DNA of 64,000 bases from Fratercula arctica (GCA_947846985.1 CANTUZ010000004.1:56335672-56399671), one strand, 5' to 3'; positions 47,615 through 61,328 are shown, numbered from the stretch's first letter. Notes: generated by a model not told the origin, from the sequence alone. Translations and numbers: made by a program.

Positions 47615-50600
47615 CAAGTATAACCTGCTCTCAGAATAAAAGTGCTGGGGGTGGGGATAGAGAAGGGCATAAACAAAGGAAAAGTCTTTTGTAAGCCTTT
47701 TTTAAAAACTGGTATTTATTTCAAGACACTTTTTGATAAAAGCATGGTCCTTGTTTTGCTTTTTCACTTTACACTTTGAGAAGTCCCAAAGGGACCTGAA
47801 CTGGGTTGGTTGGTACTTTGTATATTTTTTAGCATGCGCACCTTGCCTCTGGGGAAAGCCATTCATTAAATTGCTATTCTGGGTTGATGACATACAGATT
47901 TACTTTTCTCTTCATCAAGAAAATCCTGTAGCTGTCTAGAAAAAAAAATTCTTTCTTTCAGACAATGTCTCCTAGATGTGTTCAAGCCTTCAAATTAGCA
48001 GGGCAAAATGACAACGAGAAGTCAGCATAGACGCAGTAATATAAAATTCTGCTAGAAAAAGGAAAGTGAATACAAAAGGCGTTCACGTTGTTAATTGCTA
48101 GAGAATGAGCATCCTTTTTAATGAATACTAATTTTAGTGCTTGTCCACACTATTTCACTTCTCCAGATTCCTACAGCAGTATCTTTCTGTCCTTTCAAAC
48201 ATGTCCATATGCCTACAATGAATGGCTAATGCGAATTATGTACACCAGCCTTTTGACAGGTTATGGTATAGTTATATAATTGCATGTGTAGATTGCAAAT
48301 GACAAAATGGAAAAAAGATGTCTGAAGTCTGCTGTTTAATCATAGTTTCTGCTTCTCTTTTACGTCTTTTCTTGGGACTGTTGATGTGGAAGCTGTTCAG
48401 AGCGCTGAGTGACTGTCACCACCACCTCTTATGTCTCCATAAATATTGTCCCAAGTCTCACTAGACATACATTACGGGTCTGTAAGCCCTTTTGAAACCA
48501 ATTCATTCTAAAAGGAATTAGTTTATTTAAAAACTTAGACCTCAGTGTTGTTTCTATGTGGTTGTATTAGCTGGTGAAAATCTATTGAAGAATCAGGATC
48601 TCAACATACTGGACATCTGCACAAAGATAAGATTTCTTCTCCTCATAGGGCTGAGGATTTGGGAAAGGGTGCTACCAGCCAGAGAGACAGATTTCCTCGC
48701 AATATGCCATGTTATAAAACCAGAGTTAGAGTAACTCAGAAATCCTGTTCTAGAATTCAGAAATTTTAAAAATAACTGCAGCAAAGGGAAAAAAAAAAAA
48801 ACCCACAAGTCTTTAAAACTTAGGTCAAAAGTCTTCCCTGGGTCATATGTGATGCGTTTAGCATACACACAGATGCAATACTGACCAACAGTTTTAACCC
48901 TTGCTTGTGGTGTTTTGTGTAACAGATTCCTGACCTCACTAGTCATGAAAAACATATTTTTAGGACTGGATTTGTGACAGGTACTTCTCAAACACCTCAG
49001 GAAGCCCGCCCTTTCTATGCAGGAAGTCAAACCTGAGGACAGACAAACAGACAATAGGAGAAAACTAAATAAAATATGAAAATCATAGGTGATTTTAATT
49101 CAAATTAACTGGACATATTCAAAGCCAGGCTCAGCAAGGTTGGAATAAAGTGTCGAAGTGCAAGATGCTGTTTGTTTGGCGTATCTGATAGAACTGATGG
49201 CTCATGACAGGATACCAAGTTGCGTGAGGGATGCTAAACTAGAAGAGAGAGACTTATAAAGTCTTTTAAATGTGATCACAAGAGGTCATGTTCTTCTTCA
49301 GGGGTTTATTAAAAAAAATACATAAAAGCATAAACATGTTTATTAGAGTTAATTCCCATCTCTATTCTTTTTCCCACAATCTCTGTTTCTATTTTTAATG
49401 CCTTTCCCTTTCTTTTTTTAATTTTTAAAAATAGGAAAGCTAATAATAATTGTATTCAGACCAAAATCTTTCAAACTCACCACGTATTGACATGTTGGTA
49501 ATTAAGGTCTCAGCACTCCTGTTGTGACTTTTATTAAAGTCAATTTATATCTGTCAGATCCTGGCAGTCTATAAGAATTCCCAGCGGGGATACTTGAAGC
49601 AGCTTTCTCCCATCATCATTAATTGTGCATCATTAATTTGATAATGTATCACAGGCATTTGATACCCCTAAAGCCTAGTACTTTCAATCCAGGGCTTCTG
49701 TAATTAGCAAGAGATATTTAAGAGCAAACACACTCATATAGACTCCAGGTGCACACATACAGGCCCACTGAGCTATAGCCTAGTTTGAGGATTTTCTCTC
49801 ATACCAGGTGCATGTTTTTACTGTGTCTGAACTCAGGTATATTTTGAGGATTGCCACTAAATTTGGCTGGAATTTTAATTCCCACTTGAATATTTTGGAG
49901 AATTTTGTAGGATTTCCAATATGGCAGATGTATTGAAAAATGGTGTAGCTGTGATACTAATACATTTCAAAACAGTACTGGAAACCTAAGCTTTTCACAG
50001 ACAAGCAAGGCAACGTTTTCCAAAAGCTCAGCTTCTTCCTGTTGCACAGGTGATCAAAGATGTACCTTCTGTAACACCCAACATTGGCAGCGGTGCTATG
50101 AAAAACCATGAAATAGCTGTACAGCTATAGTATTTTAAGCTTTCATAGATTTATTCATCCCTCATGTTCAAAGTTGAATGGCTAAATACAATGCCTGCGT
50201 GCAGCAAAAATAGTTTGAAAACTGATTACCAGCACTACAAGGGCTTCTTAATTTCAAAAGGCATGCACTCTGCCCTCTTCCCAGTTAAGCCCTGTGGTGT
50301 GGGAAACTGATTTCATAGTCGAGCGTACACTGGAACAGCCCTCAGAAAGACAAATTAGAGACAGATTAACATCTTCCTCTGCTACTGCTGGTGCGGAAAT
50401 GACCTGCAGTGTAATATGGGATTAGTTTATAATGAAAATATCTAATCCAAAAGGGAAGATGGCAGGGGAAATTACTGTTTACCAAAGCTAAGGAGGAGGC
50501 AGAGAGCTGCAGTTTTCATACACCTTTTAAATTCTTACATATGGTGTCCTTTGGATATATTTTACTGCATCCTCACTTCCCTAACTGGGAGTAAGGAGAG

Positions 50601-53013
50601 AAGAATAAGTATTTCCCAGAGTTTTTTGCTCCAGTGCCTACAAGGCCCAAGAGCAAGGCTCAGACTTAGCCTCAGCCCAAGATCATTAAAAAGTTGAGCC
50701 TGCGCCAGGCTGTAAAGGGCCACTATGCCCATTATAGGCAGAAATCAGACTTTATTACACTTCTTATTCCCAGGAAGTAAATAATATTTCCCATCAACAA
50801 ATGAAAGGTGTGCCTGATGTAAAAACTCCCTGAAGCACATCTCTCCCTGTTTTAAATTTTCTCTGTCCTAACAAAATCAATGGCAAAGTACCTGACAAAG
50901 TGTTTGGATCATTCACTTTTTTAGAAGGAAACTGTGGTATTGGCAGGGCTATTCGCTTTAAAGTTAATTAGGGATTTTGAGTGTCCTTTTGATTTTTGAA
51001 AAGCTCCACTCACCAGCAGCTTCCCACTGTTTTCCCCAAGGCCACTCGGAAAACAACTTTACTGGTTTTCTTCCCACTACTTCTACAGTTTCTCGCTGTG
51101 GACATAATTAATTTTCAACTCCTCCGATGCCAATGTGAATCAGTCTTTAGCTGAAAGATTTTTGAACCTGGCTGCAAATGAAGGGACTGATCCTACCCAA
51201 GGCAATATAACTTCTTGTAAGTAACTCTCCCTTGCTTTCAAATCCTGCCGTGAGGTACAGGTCTGCAATGACAGACATCTACTCTTTTTCCAAGGAATGG
51301 CTCAAGCCCTTGGTCTGGGGTGAGTGGGGGCTGAACGAGGAGGCCTGCCAGCTGGGAGCTGCTCCGTGGGCATCATCACCCTTCCCAGAGACTTCTGCAG
51401 CAAGACTCACACCTCCTCCATGTGAGCAATGAAATCCCACCACTTCCACAACCCAAGGATTTGCGCAGCCACAGGACTGAGGCATGGTTGGCTTTCCCAG
51501 GCATGTATGCAGCACTCTTCTAGGATAAGACCCAAAGACCATTTGGCAGCTTTCAGCCTCCTTGTGTCTCACTCAATTGCCTGTTTATGACCTGGTGGCT
51601 CCCTGCCTGTGGCTGGAGCTGGACTCCACCGCACAGCACAGGGCCATTGTGCCAGCAGCCTTCCATCCTTGTCCCACAGAAGTTCTCTGTCTCACCAGAA
51701 ACATGGCCTCATTCCTTCCCACACGTATTTTTTTCCTGGAGCACAGGAACTCGCAACAGCACATTTTATAGAAATTCAGCCAGTATTGCTAGTGGTGATA
51801 ACGATCAGCCTGAGTTTCTGTCATAGCTTCCTGATTTCAGAGATTTTAAATCATTCATTAGGAAAAAAGAAAAAATACAAAAAACTTTTCAGTGTGAGAC
51901 TTGACATTCAGGGACTCAAACAGAAGCAATTTATTTTTAATTGATGTAACACTGTAATTGGGAACGATTTCATTGCAGGTGGAAAAAAAGCACAGTTGAT
52001 TGTTTTCATGGTGTTTTTTTTTCTGCTTCTGCAGTTAGTACATGCATTTGTTTAATAAAGGACAAGACTACAACATGCTCTACTTGTTTGACAGAGAACG
52101 GGTTGGTAATGTGTACTGGAACTGTAAAACCAGCTATTGTCCACAGGCACCCGCTGCTCTTGTGCTGAAGTCTTCAACATTAATTTACTATTAAGGAGTG
52201 ATAGTAGGACGTTCTAATGGACATGCTGACAGGTTCTTAACTACACAGTTTCTGGCCAAGCATCTTTTTTTTATATCTTGGCTTTAAATATTATGGATTA
52301 TAATTCTTACACATTGAAAAGCTGATTCTCATTCTCATTTAGTGTGTTTGTTTTGGCCAGTTTATAAGTACTGCAAAATCACACTGTGCACATATAACTT
52401 CCACTGTGACAATAGGAGGCCTTACTCCAGCGAGTGCAGATCTGGTGTTATTCTACTGTACCCAGTGGAGTAGTCAGAGTCGAGGGCCATGGATATTATT
52501 TAAATTTTGAGAGGACACTAAATTAATTTCTGATTTGGTAGACCCCCTAAGCTGAGTGTTGTTTTTAAAAGAAGTAGTCTGGGACGTGATTATGAACAAT
52601 GTGTTATACTGCAGAGCAACTATACTATATAGCCACCATATTTTGCATTTCATGTGAGACTACTGGAAATAGCAAGAAGTGAGCTACATCATGTAACAAC
52701 GAGAAATGTGGTTATAACAGACTTATCTCATGTTCAGACCTGTCTGAACAACACATTTTCTTCTATAAAGAGCCACAGAGGTTTACTTGCACAGAATTCC
52801 ATATTGTATAATGTCTCTCCATCTCTGGTTCCCACAGACCTAAAAGTATATTTTTAAAATTAAAATTACATAGGTTTTGCCTTTTATTCTTCTGTCTAAT
52901 GCAGGGTCAAACATATCACTGGCACTACAATGAACATTCATAATAATAATCAGACAGTGGGAAAAATACTAACTTCAGTGGAATAAACAGACATACTTTC
53001 ATCTCTTGTCATG

Positions 53014-53125
53014 CAGGGGTTGTTCTATTGCTATTCTGTAACTCATGGCATCAAAGACAGCCTGTAAATCTAAGAAAGCTACTTCATATTTCTAGATTAC
53101 AGTCCACTCTGCTCCTTTGTGATTT
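53014..53125 (-). mobile_element. LINE reverse-transcriptase palm-motif trace
   Basis: Minus-strand translation gives KYEVAFLDLQAVFDAMSY, with the aspartate-containing pattern FxDLxxxFD of reverse-transcriptase motif A (LDLSAAFDTV or similar in L2, RTE and CR1 groups). A stop interrupts it just upstream, where AEW is followed by a broken stretch. I could not read further blocks on either side, so the clade is undecided and the real extent is unknown. The match is short, and chance cannot be excluded. Confidence 0.42.
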
Positions 53126-56100
53126 GCACAGGGCTCCCAAGGGAAGTTCATAGGAAAATATGAGTATTTTTTTAAGCTTTTTATGTGGGTATTTCACCTG
53201 TCTCTTTTCCATAGTCCTCTCTCATTTCTCATCATCTGGATGCAGGATTTTCACTGTGCATCTGTCATTTCAATCTTCTGCATTCTTCAAGTAGATTTCA
53301 AGAGAATAATTCAAGTCTGATTATTATACAAGACCTGGTGATGACCTCACCTTTTAGCTTGTCTGATATTTTCCATTGTCAGATACTTGCTGGTGTTTTT
53401 TAAGAGGTCTCATCACCTTTCCTTCTTGATATTTGTCAAGAGATTAAATTTAGATTAAAGATGTCTTCTTTTCGCCAGACAAAATTCAGCATAGTCCTGA
53501 CTGCAGTGAAAGATTGTTTCTAAAAAAAAATTACCACTTTCCTGCTTTTATTTGGAATCTTCAGGGAAAAAAAGCATAACTATCCCATTTGCAGCCACTC
53601 CCAAACCGTAGCCCCAACAGTTCATTTACACTCTAAGGATAGTGACCATCCGTTGCCAGCTGGTGTAGTGATACGCTTTGTAGTGTAAATGGTAGAACTG
53701 TGTTGTAGCTCGAGATCATGTTTTCTTCTTTAGAAAAACAAAATGTCTCAACCACCACAAACCTAGGAAATTAAAGAAAAAAGAAAAAAAAACCACAACG
53801 CTCTCAAAAAATACCCACCAAGCAGAAATCTATGTTAAAAAATTTTTATTTTAGCTGGAAAAATCTAGTACTTGAAAGTCAGGAAATGGCAGCTCACAGT
53901 TGCCCTATGGTGTATCAATACATGATCACAGACTGCTGCTCCATGGGATTCCTCCACATTCACTAGAAGGGACTGACACACAGCAGAGCAGAGTTAAAAG
54001 CTTCTTGCATAATTATATTGAAGAGATTGATTTTACAAACAAAATAACATCCATACCCAGATGCTACTTTGTTACGTGGTGAGGATACACAAGGTAAAAA
54101 CTGAAACCAAACAATGTTCAAAAACATATGGCTGGTGATTTGTGCCACAGGACAAAATCTGAGATGAACATTTTAGAAGTGTAGGTTAGATGACAAGGTA
54201 TTATCCCACTCAGGATCTGTGTCTGACCACCCTGTGACAACAGAGGAATGGGAACGGCGTTGCAGATGAGCATCCAGGAAGTAGGGTCAAAAGAGATGAA
54301 TAAAAATAAGGCTGCATGTGTGTTGCAGATGTTACTGGAGTATTGGGTTCCTGATCCCCTTGTTTGTTTGCTTTTAAAATATCTATCACTTTTGTAGCCC
54401 ATGATTTTTCAGATCTCTGTATCCGTGACTCTGCAGGATGTGCGAGGGCACGAGCAAGGTGGTGGTGGTGGAGATATGCGTAATGATTGCACCAGTTTCA
54501 CCAAAAGCAGCGAAATCCTGAGATACATTTTGGATTAACAAAGAAAACCCACCAAGTATAAGGATGAAACAGCTTTAAGAGGGACAGAGATTTCTTGTTC
54601 CCTGCATAACTTCTTTAGGAAAACATTGGACAGCCTTATCCCTTAGCAGCTGAATATCAGCAGTAGAAATCTGCAGGCAGGCAGTTATGTAGAAATATTT
54701 TAACTGCAGTTGCTGTAAATGTGGACATTTTGAGAGAGGTTTAACTTACATGTGTTGAAAGGAGATTAAGAGAGAACATTAAAAGTTGGGTTTCTCATCT
54801 AGAAAAAATGAATGCAGCCATTTCAAAACCCATTTTGCAGCACACTACTTTTAACTGTGGCTAGCAACAGAGAAATAAGGAAAGAGTATAAGGAATATAA
54901 AGTACTGTTTCCCATCTGTGTCCTTCAAAGTCAGCATATTGGTGGGTAATATGTACCAGATCGCTGTGTTTAATAGCCTAAAGTAAAACATTGCAGATCC
55001 AGCCAAAGTGAAAAGACACCTTTGGAAGACTTTCTCCATTCCTTTTATTTACACTAATTTTAAAGTCTGAAATCCCGGTAGATTATGTTATTTACCTTGA
55101 AATCTTATTCCATGATTTTATATCAGCATCTGTAAGAAGTTGTCCTTGATGGCAACCTTAAATCTGTTAACATCATTCATTTATTTTTCTTAGTAATGTC
55201 ACATAGAACACACATATTTGGTGGTGTGCGGTGGAATAGTATCTCCTCTTAGATTTTCCATAAACTTGAGCTGATTCAGAATAGCTAAGCAATAAGTTTG
55301 TGAGAAATGATTTCTCAGAATTATTTATATATTTCCCATTGTTCTCCAGGTAGGCAACAATATTCTTATTCAATCTAATCTCTTAGAAGCATCCACCATT
55401 GATAGTTTCTGAGACTAATAGAACAGATACAATTAGGAAGCCCAGAAAAGCTGCCTCTGAAAGTGGTGCACATTATTCACATGGTCACCTATTGCAGACA
55501 TATTCACCACATAATCTGTATCCCAGGTGTATATTCCTATGAATTGCGGCTCACTCCCTTTGTTAAATTGTTTTGTAAATATTAAATTTAGCCCATACAC
55601 CCATATAATAAAGCCCACATGTTTCTCCCACTTGGCCCCCAAAGACCATTCATTTCCATCAGAGAACAGAGGATTCCAGAGGTCTTCAGCATGAGATTCC
55701 TTGAAACTCAGCTAACTGCGTGTTTGCCTATCAGATGCCTGTTAGGTGCCTCTGATAGCATTTGTGCAGGTACATCACACATAGCTACTTCAGCATTTAT
55801 TGGCTTCTGAGTACCTGCAACAAACGAGTTTTAGCTTAATAGTTATTATAAATGCAAATACAGTGGGTTTGTGCTCCAATATGCAATCACTAGACAGAAA
55901 TGAAGATTTTCTACTGTTGTATATTTCCAAGGAATAAGGGAATTGATATACAAATCTAAGTCTTGCCAGATTTGATGCCTGAAATAGGTACTAGATGCAG
56001 CAAAGGAAAACGCAAATCCACCCCCCCACTCCCCACCCCAAGAAAAAAAAGTTATGATAATGAACTATACTTCTGCTACAGCAATGATTTTACTAATAAA

Positions 56101-56563
56101 CACGTGTACTTTCTACCTTATTCAAAGCACTGCCAGGCAAAAACCAGGACCCACATTAACTCCACATGTATGGCTGTTTTGGGAGTTGTGCTTGGTGCCG
56201 CTGGCTTTGATATCACTCGTTTTGCAGTGCTATTACGCTGCAGGGCAGTCATTCTTCCTGTGCACTGACCTCATCTGAGATCAGAAAGAGGATCTCTCAG
56301 AAAGGATTGTCATCTTCAGTGACCAGACTCACCCTGCCCGGTGCGTGCCCATGGCTGATTGTACTCTGGTCGGTAAAAGACAAAACAAGACATTATAAAT
56401 TTCCTGTTGAAGAGCAAGAAAAATCTTAATTAACAGGAGATATGCAAGTACTTCCCTTTTGGATTTAATACTGTGGCTGAGCCTATTGCTGGCTCAGCTT
56501 GTCTCTGCTCTTCCTCTTCTCCAAAAAAGCATTTCGTGTGCAGTTGCAGTAAGTTTGACTCAC

Positions 56564-56663
56564 ACTTTGTTCATCCAGCAGTGTTTCATGAATCTCTTCG
56601 ACACGATGAGTTTGTTTGGTGAGCTCAGTTAACTCACGTGCAGAGTTTTCAGGAGGCGATATC
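56564..56663 (-). other. Candidate 100-bp coding exon (unproven)
   Basis: On the minus strand a good acceptor (CTGCATTGTTTTCCCAG) ends at 56664, and a GTGAGT donor follows position 56564. The frame between them is open, entering after one base and leaving in phase 0. It contains SPPENSARELTELTKQTH and VEEIHETLLDEQS, a charged, helix- and coiled-coil-like stretch. It carries four CpGs in CpG-poor sequence. I do not recognise the protein. Of all exon candidates this has the most protein-like composition. It still lacks partner exons that I can connect, so function and reality are open. Confidence 0.32.
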
Positions 56664-57367
56664 CTGGGAAAACAATGCAGGCATGTGTTTAAATCCTTTC
56701 CCATTCAGCAAAACATCGAGCCTATTGCCTTTGATGCAATGTGAGCGTATTTTTTAAGTCAAAGGTATTATTATTTTTTTTTAATTTGCTGAATAGGTAC
56801 AATTTCTTAAAATTAAGATAATTTGAATTTTGGAATTGTATATGTAGAATCCCAAAATAAGAGACAAAAAAAAAAAAAAAAGGCAAGCAAATTTTGTCTG
56901 CTCTTGCTTGCTAGCTTGGCTCAAGTAGTTAAGCGTCATCCATTCCAGAAAGATCTCCCTCACATCGTTCCACAAGAAATCTACTAAACTCAGTCATGAC
57001 TGAGTTTTCATAGCACAATGAAAAGAGAAATCTTAGCAAAGGTAAGAAGAAAACAGTATTGAGGTGGTACATCTGTTGGATTCTAAGCAAAATTTCTCAA
57101 GACAAGTTTTGGGGATTTAGTTAGCTTCTCCAGCTGACGGACTAAAGTGCAGCACTGCAGCAATTCCTATGTATTTCCTTCTTTTTGATTTATGATATAA
57201 TATAAATTGCATAAATTACGCTTTGCCAGATATCAAACATCATGTCACACAGACAGCCCTTAGCTGAGGAAAACTGGCATCCGCTTGTCCAACTCCACAA
57301 GTAAGAGAAAGTATAAATAAAGCATAAATGATTAATTTAACCTCCCCTCCCTGCCTCCCGTTAACAG

Positions 57368-57663
57368 CTCAAGGACCCACAGCACACTGTGCTCCTGTGA
57401 TGTACCAGTGCGGTAGAGCCTTCAAGACTGTGGCTAACCCCTTTCCAAGTACAAACACCTGTAAAAACAAAATTAGCCCTGCCAATATGTCTAAGAAGAA
57501 ATGCTTTCCAGTAGGTTATAGATATAATATTCACCCCATTCAGGGGAATCCAAACAAAACACAAATGTCTTATTGGGGCAAGAGGATATTAAGAATAATA
57601 GACAGATTATATGATAGTTTATTGAAGGCAAAGGAAGAGACATTAGTCATAGTTTTGTTATAA
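57368..57663 (+). other. Candidate terminal exon (unproven)
   Basis: A strong pyrimidine tract (CCTCCCCTCCCTGCCTCCCG) leads to TTAACAG at 57361-57367. A frame is then open for 98 codons to a stop at 57663. Its composition (cysteines early, lysine-rich end) matches no family I know, and no AATAAA follows closely. The acceptor is the main evidence. Confidence 0.13.
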
Positions 57664-60600
57664 AATGAGACTTAATCAAAGAGGAATGGGTTAGAGGTCA
57701 TGTGTTCTATTTGTGCTATTATTATTTTTAAATCATTGAGACTTCCATGAGTGGCAAAAGAAATGATCCTGAACAGCGCAAAACAAGCCAGACCTCACTG
57801 GAGCACTTCAAGATGAGCCAAGAGAATCCACCGCACGAGCCCTGCTGGCTCTATGCTAATCTTCTTTTTATGCCTTTTTAACAAGGGATGATTGGGATCT
57901 AGGATCACCTTTGCCAGAGAATTTTGTCTCTACAAATCCCTAGGCTAGCTGGGATATGCTCAGTGATGTGTTGCAACCTGAGCAAAATGTTAACTTCTCA
58001 CAGAAACAACATCGTTCTTATGTGCTACTTCTTTTCCTTCCATTATCCATTTTTTAATCAAATAAGAGAACTTTGGTACGTGTTCAATTTTTCTTCTGTT
58101 ATTATGCGTATTAACTTCAGATATCTATTTTGATGCTGAGGGGACAGGGAGAGATGCTCAAGCCACTCTGTAACACTGAACGTTTGTGTGATTTACTGTA
58201 ATAACTATGCAATTATATGGACAATAAATTTTAAAAAGTGCAACCATAACTGCACCTATGTATTTTCTATGTAGAACTACTGGCTTGCATGCTTAGGCCT
58301 TAGAGATATAGTTCAGGATAAAATCTTTAATACCTGAAAAGTTGCAATATGTTTGTTTATAAGTGAAATGTTGCTTCCTGCAATTAGAGTATTAGAATTG
58401 TATTTTAAATCTAAGCCCATACATAAATTTATACCAAAAAATCGACATTTTAGAGCATTCAGATTAATTTAGGATATGATACTATTGAAAATGGAGTACC
58501 TTTGTCAAATGACATTAACACTTAGGCCAGAAGAAAAAAAACCTTCTTTTCCTTTTGGCACTAACTGAAGCCTCAATGATTGAAAAACAAGAATTGTACA
58601 AAGACCTTACTGTAGCTGGTAGACATCACCTTTCATATTAAAAGTAACTTTAAAGAGGAGATACCTCGTATCATATTAATAATAGTGAAAAAATCTTCAA
58701 ACAAATTTACCATAACTCCTTGCCCACGTACCTATTCCCCAGTAACATTTTCAAAACATCTGCAGAATTTGCAATGTTATGTTCTATTTCACTTACACAA
58801 CTTCCACAGTTATGTACACCTAGAAGCAAGGGTTCTTCTTCCACTATGCAGCCAATATTTTTTCTTTTCTATTTTTATACTGTTACTCCAAACTGTTTTC
58901 CAATGTAGCTTGCTTTTCTGTCAGACATTTTCATCTATCCAGAGTCTTTCTGCTGCAGCCACTTTATCTGCTGGCTGATTATTGTGTTGTGAAAAGGAAG
59001 GATATCAAGTTTACCTGCATTAGTTGATTCATCTTAAATTCATAGCCTTTGCTGCCTTGCTTTTCTTTCTATTCTAGATTGAGGTTGTTCAAGCTGCCTT
59101 ATTTTATCTGTCATAGACTAAAGTCACCATGCAGCTGAGTGCCACAAGACACAAATCACACCCTGCACAGCTGAGGGGTAAAGGACCTCCTGGACGACTT
59201 CACAGGCAGGAGGCAAGTGGGTTCCTCCAGTCCCTCCGGTCTTCTGTGGAGCACCACCAGTCTCGGTGGAATGTCCAGGTCATCTTAGCCCACTGCACTA
59301 ACTCAGTGGCAATTACAGCTCCATTTCCTCCAAGACTCAGCTTACCCAGGCCCTTATTTGTGGCAGCACAGTCCCATTACCAACCAAGTAGCACAGCCTC
59401 ACCTGGCGTCACATGTTCCTCCAATGAACCTACATGAACCCTTCAACCCATATATAAAATGTCAAACCCTTCTCACAAGAATCAGCAGAAGATGAAGTAT
59501 TGTGGTGGGTTTTCTCTTTTGCCTAACGTTGCAGAAGTTTTGGGGCCCAGCTAAGGAGATAAGAAGCAAGTTCAAAATCCTGTCATGTTTGAGAGGATTT
59601 GACCTACCATTGTCCCTTCTTTAATGAAGTCATGCTTAAAATGATAAGAGTTATAAAATATCTTTGCTTCAAGAACTTGCACTTAAATGCCATATCATAA
59701 AGTAATAAAAAGGAATACCACACAATATTTTTTCAAATTTTTCACCATAATCCTCCAACTGCATATATATACATTTGTATATGCTTATACAGACAGTAGG
59801 TATATATAAGCAGAATATATCAAAGTAGTATAGAGTCAGAAAAGAGGAAAAAAGGACAAGGGATTTTAAGGCACAGGCAGGGACAGAAGAGAATGACTAA
59901 TGAGGTTCATAAAGACCTTGCCTTTTGGAAGGACTAGCATTAAAAGCAAAACCAAACAAACTACTCAGCAACAAAGAAAAATCGTTTGCCTTGGCATCTT
60001 TGTCTCTTCAAACTATTATGTATGTACAGTATTTCCTTTGTGGTTTTATGAACATGTGCATTACTTATAGACCATAAGTGGCAGTCTGGATACCAGTATC
60101 TCAGGGCATTTATTGGCAGAGTATGTGTAATACTGCTGAAGGCTTATTGACCTCCTATATGAGGTCTATGTGAGTTCACGGTTATGACAGTGTGAAACTG
60201 GGAAAACCTTTGGGAAACTTTTACGTTCTTACAGGCAGCATCTCCCATTCTCTTATTTTTATAATAAGCATTTTTAAGCAATTCTATAATCGCTTCCCTG
60301 GCACTCGACTGAGGCCCAGGAACAGAGTTCAGAGAGTTGTGTAGTTGCAAATGCTTTTTCTCTGCCCTTCAGATTATTGTTTTGTCCTTCATTTGGACCT
60401 ACCAGCCTTTAGGAATTTGTTTTCTAGTAGGAGGGTAACGATCTTTAAACTACCCCTCCAGCTCTGATAAATACAAGCAAAAGCGCTCGTGGTTTACATC
60501 AAGTGTGAGGTTTGTACCTGCATTGCAGCACTGTCCCTTTCCTTCCTCCCTCCCCTGCAGCCAGGTTATCCCTGTGCCGCTCACGTTTTTTTACACTCGT

Positions 60601-61015
60601 TGCTTCGTCACGACTTCAGCATTTTTAACAAGTTATTCCCCCAAGTGGTACTTTAACTTGCCTTTTACACTAACAGGGATGTTAGTGCGGCAAGAAAGCC
60701 TCTGAGAGATACCTATTTCCCAAGCCACAGATTACCAAGGGGGGGTAGGAACCATTCAGCATATTACCGAGGAGAAGAGCATTTGGAAACGGCTAGAAGT
60801 TTCCTTAGGTTTGTCACCAGCTCCATCGTTTGAAGATGTAACGCTCCTCTGAGTGCATTGGGCTCTGTCCTGCGGGGACCAGCTGAAGTGCTTCCTGTCA
60901 GGGTCCGGTATCAATAGCACTCTGAGGGGTCTCAGTGACCCCTATAGCCTGTGCTCAAGTGGACAAGCAGCCAGATGGTCACACATTTCTGCATTCTTTC
61001 ACTTTGTTTTTCCAG

Positions 61016-61181
61016 CATTGGATATACACGGTATCGTCTTTTGTCTTGCAGATCTAAAGGGAACAGAGCCCCTGAAGAACAACTTACAAGACAACTTACT
61101 CTACATGGCAGGAGTCAACACAGTAAATCTGTAAAAAAGTACATCAGTTATCAAGGGGAAGAAAAATCCAGAAAAAGTTAA
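61016..61181 (+). other. Candidate terminal exon (unproven)
   Basis: TTTCACTTTGTTTTTCCAG ends at 61015, a strong acceptor, and a second one (CTTTTGTCTTGCAG) ends at 61051. From either, one frame stays open to a TAA at 61179-61181. It contains RAPEEQLTRQLTLHGRSQH and KKYISYQGEEKSRKS, a basic hydrophilic tail. No AATAAA is seen shortly after the stop. I recognise no family. Confidence 0.22.
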
Positions 61182-61292
61182 ACATTTTTACTGTTTTTTT
61201 AACTGTTGCAAACAATTAGTAGATAGCATAAGAAGTCTAAACACACTACCTTCACAGGTAAAGAAACATTCACATTTATGGGATATGCATTC

Positions 61293-61328
61293 ATAATAAT
61301 AATCTTGAATTGAGTGAATTATTATTAT
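61293..61328. repeat. Perfect 11-bp inverted repeat
   Basis: ATAATAATAAT at 61293-61303 is the exact complement of ATTATTATTAT at 61318-61328, with a 14-base loop. Being built of AAT units, it most likely reflects a decayed microsatellite and not a functional hairpin. Confidence 0.7.

Larger units (their letters stand above)
42011..53013. other. Gene-free unique sequence
   Basis: No recognisable gene apart from a possible terminal exon (47394-47614). It includes the second copy of the unassigned repeat (42533-42609) and blocks that look like conserved noncoding DNA (46900-47140, 49540-49740). The longest frame, 153 codons on the minus strand at 48593-49054, has no family features, and one frame of that length is expected by chance in a window of this size. 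Confidence 0.55.

Noticed and set aside
48593..49054. Longest non-repeat open frame, 153 codons, minus strand
   Set aside because: No domain, no codon or composition signal, and it contains a stretch translated from an A-run. About one frame of this length is expected by chance in 64 kb of AT-rich DNA read in six frames.
58223..58228. AATAAA as the end of a gene
   Set aside because: No credible terminal exon precedes it, and the hexamer is common in AT-rich sequence.
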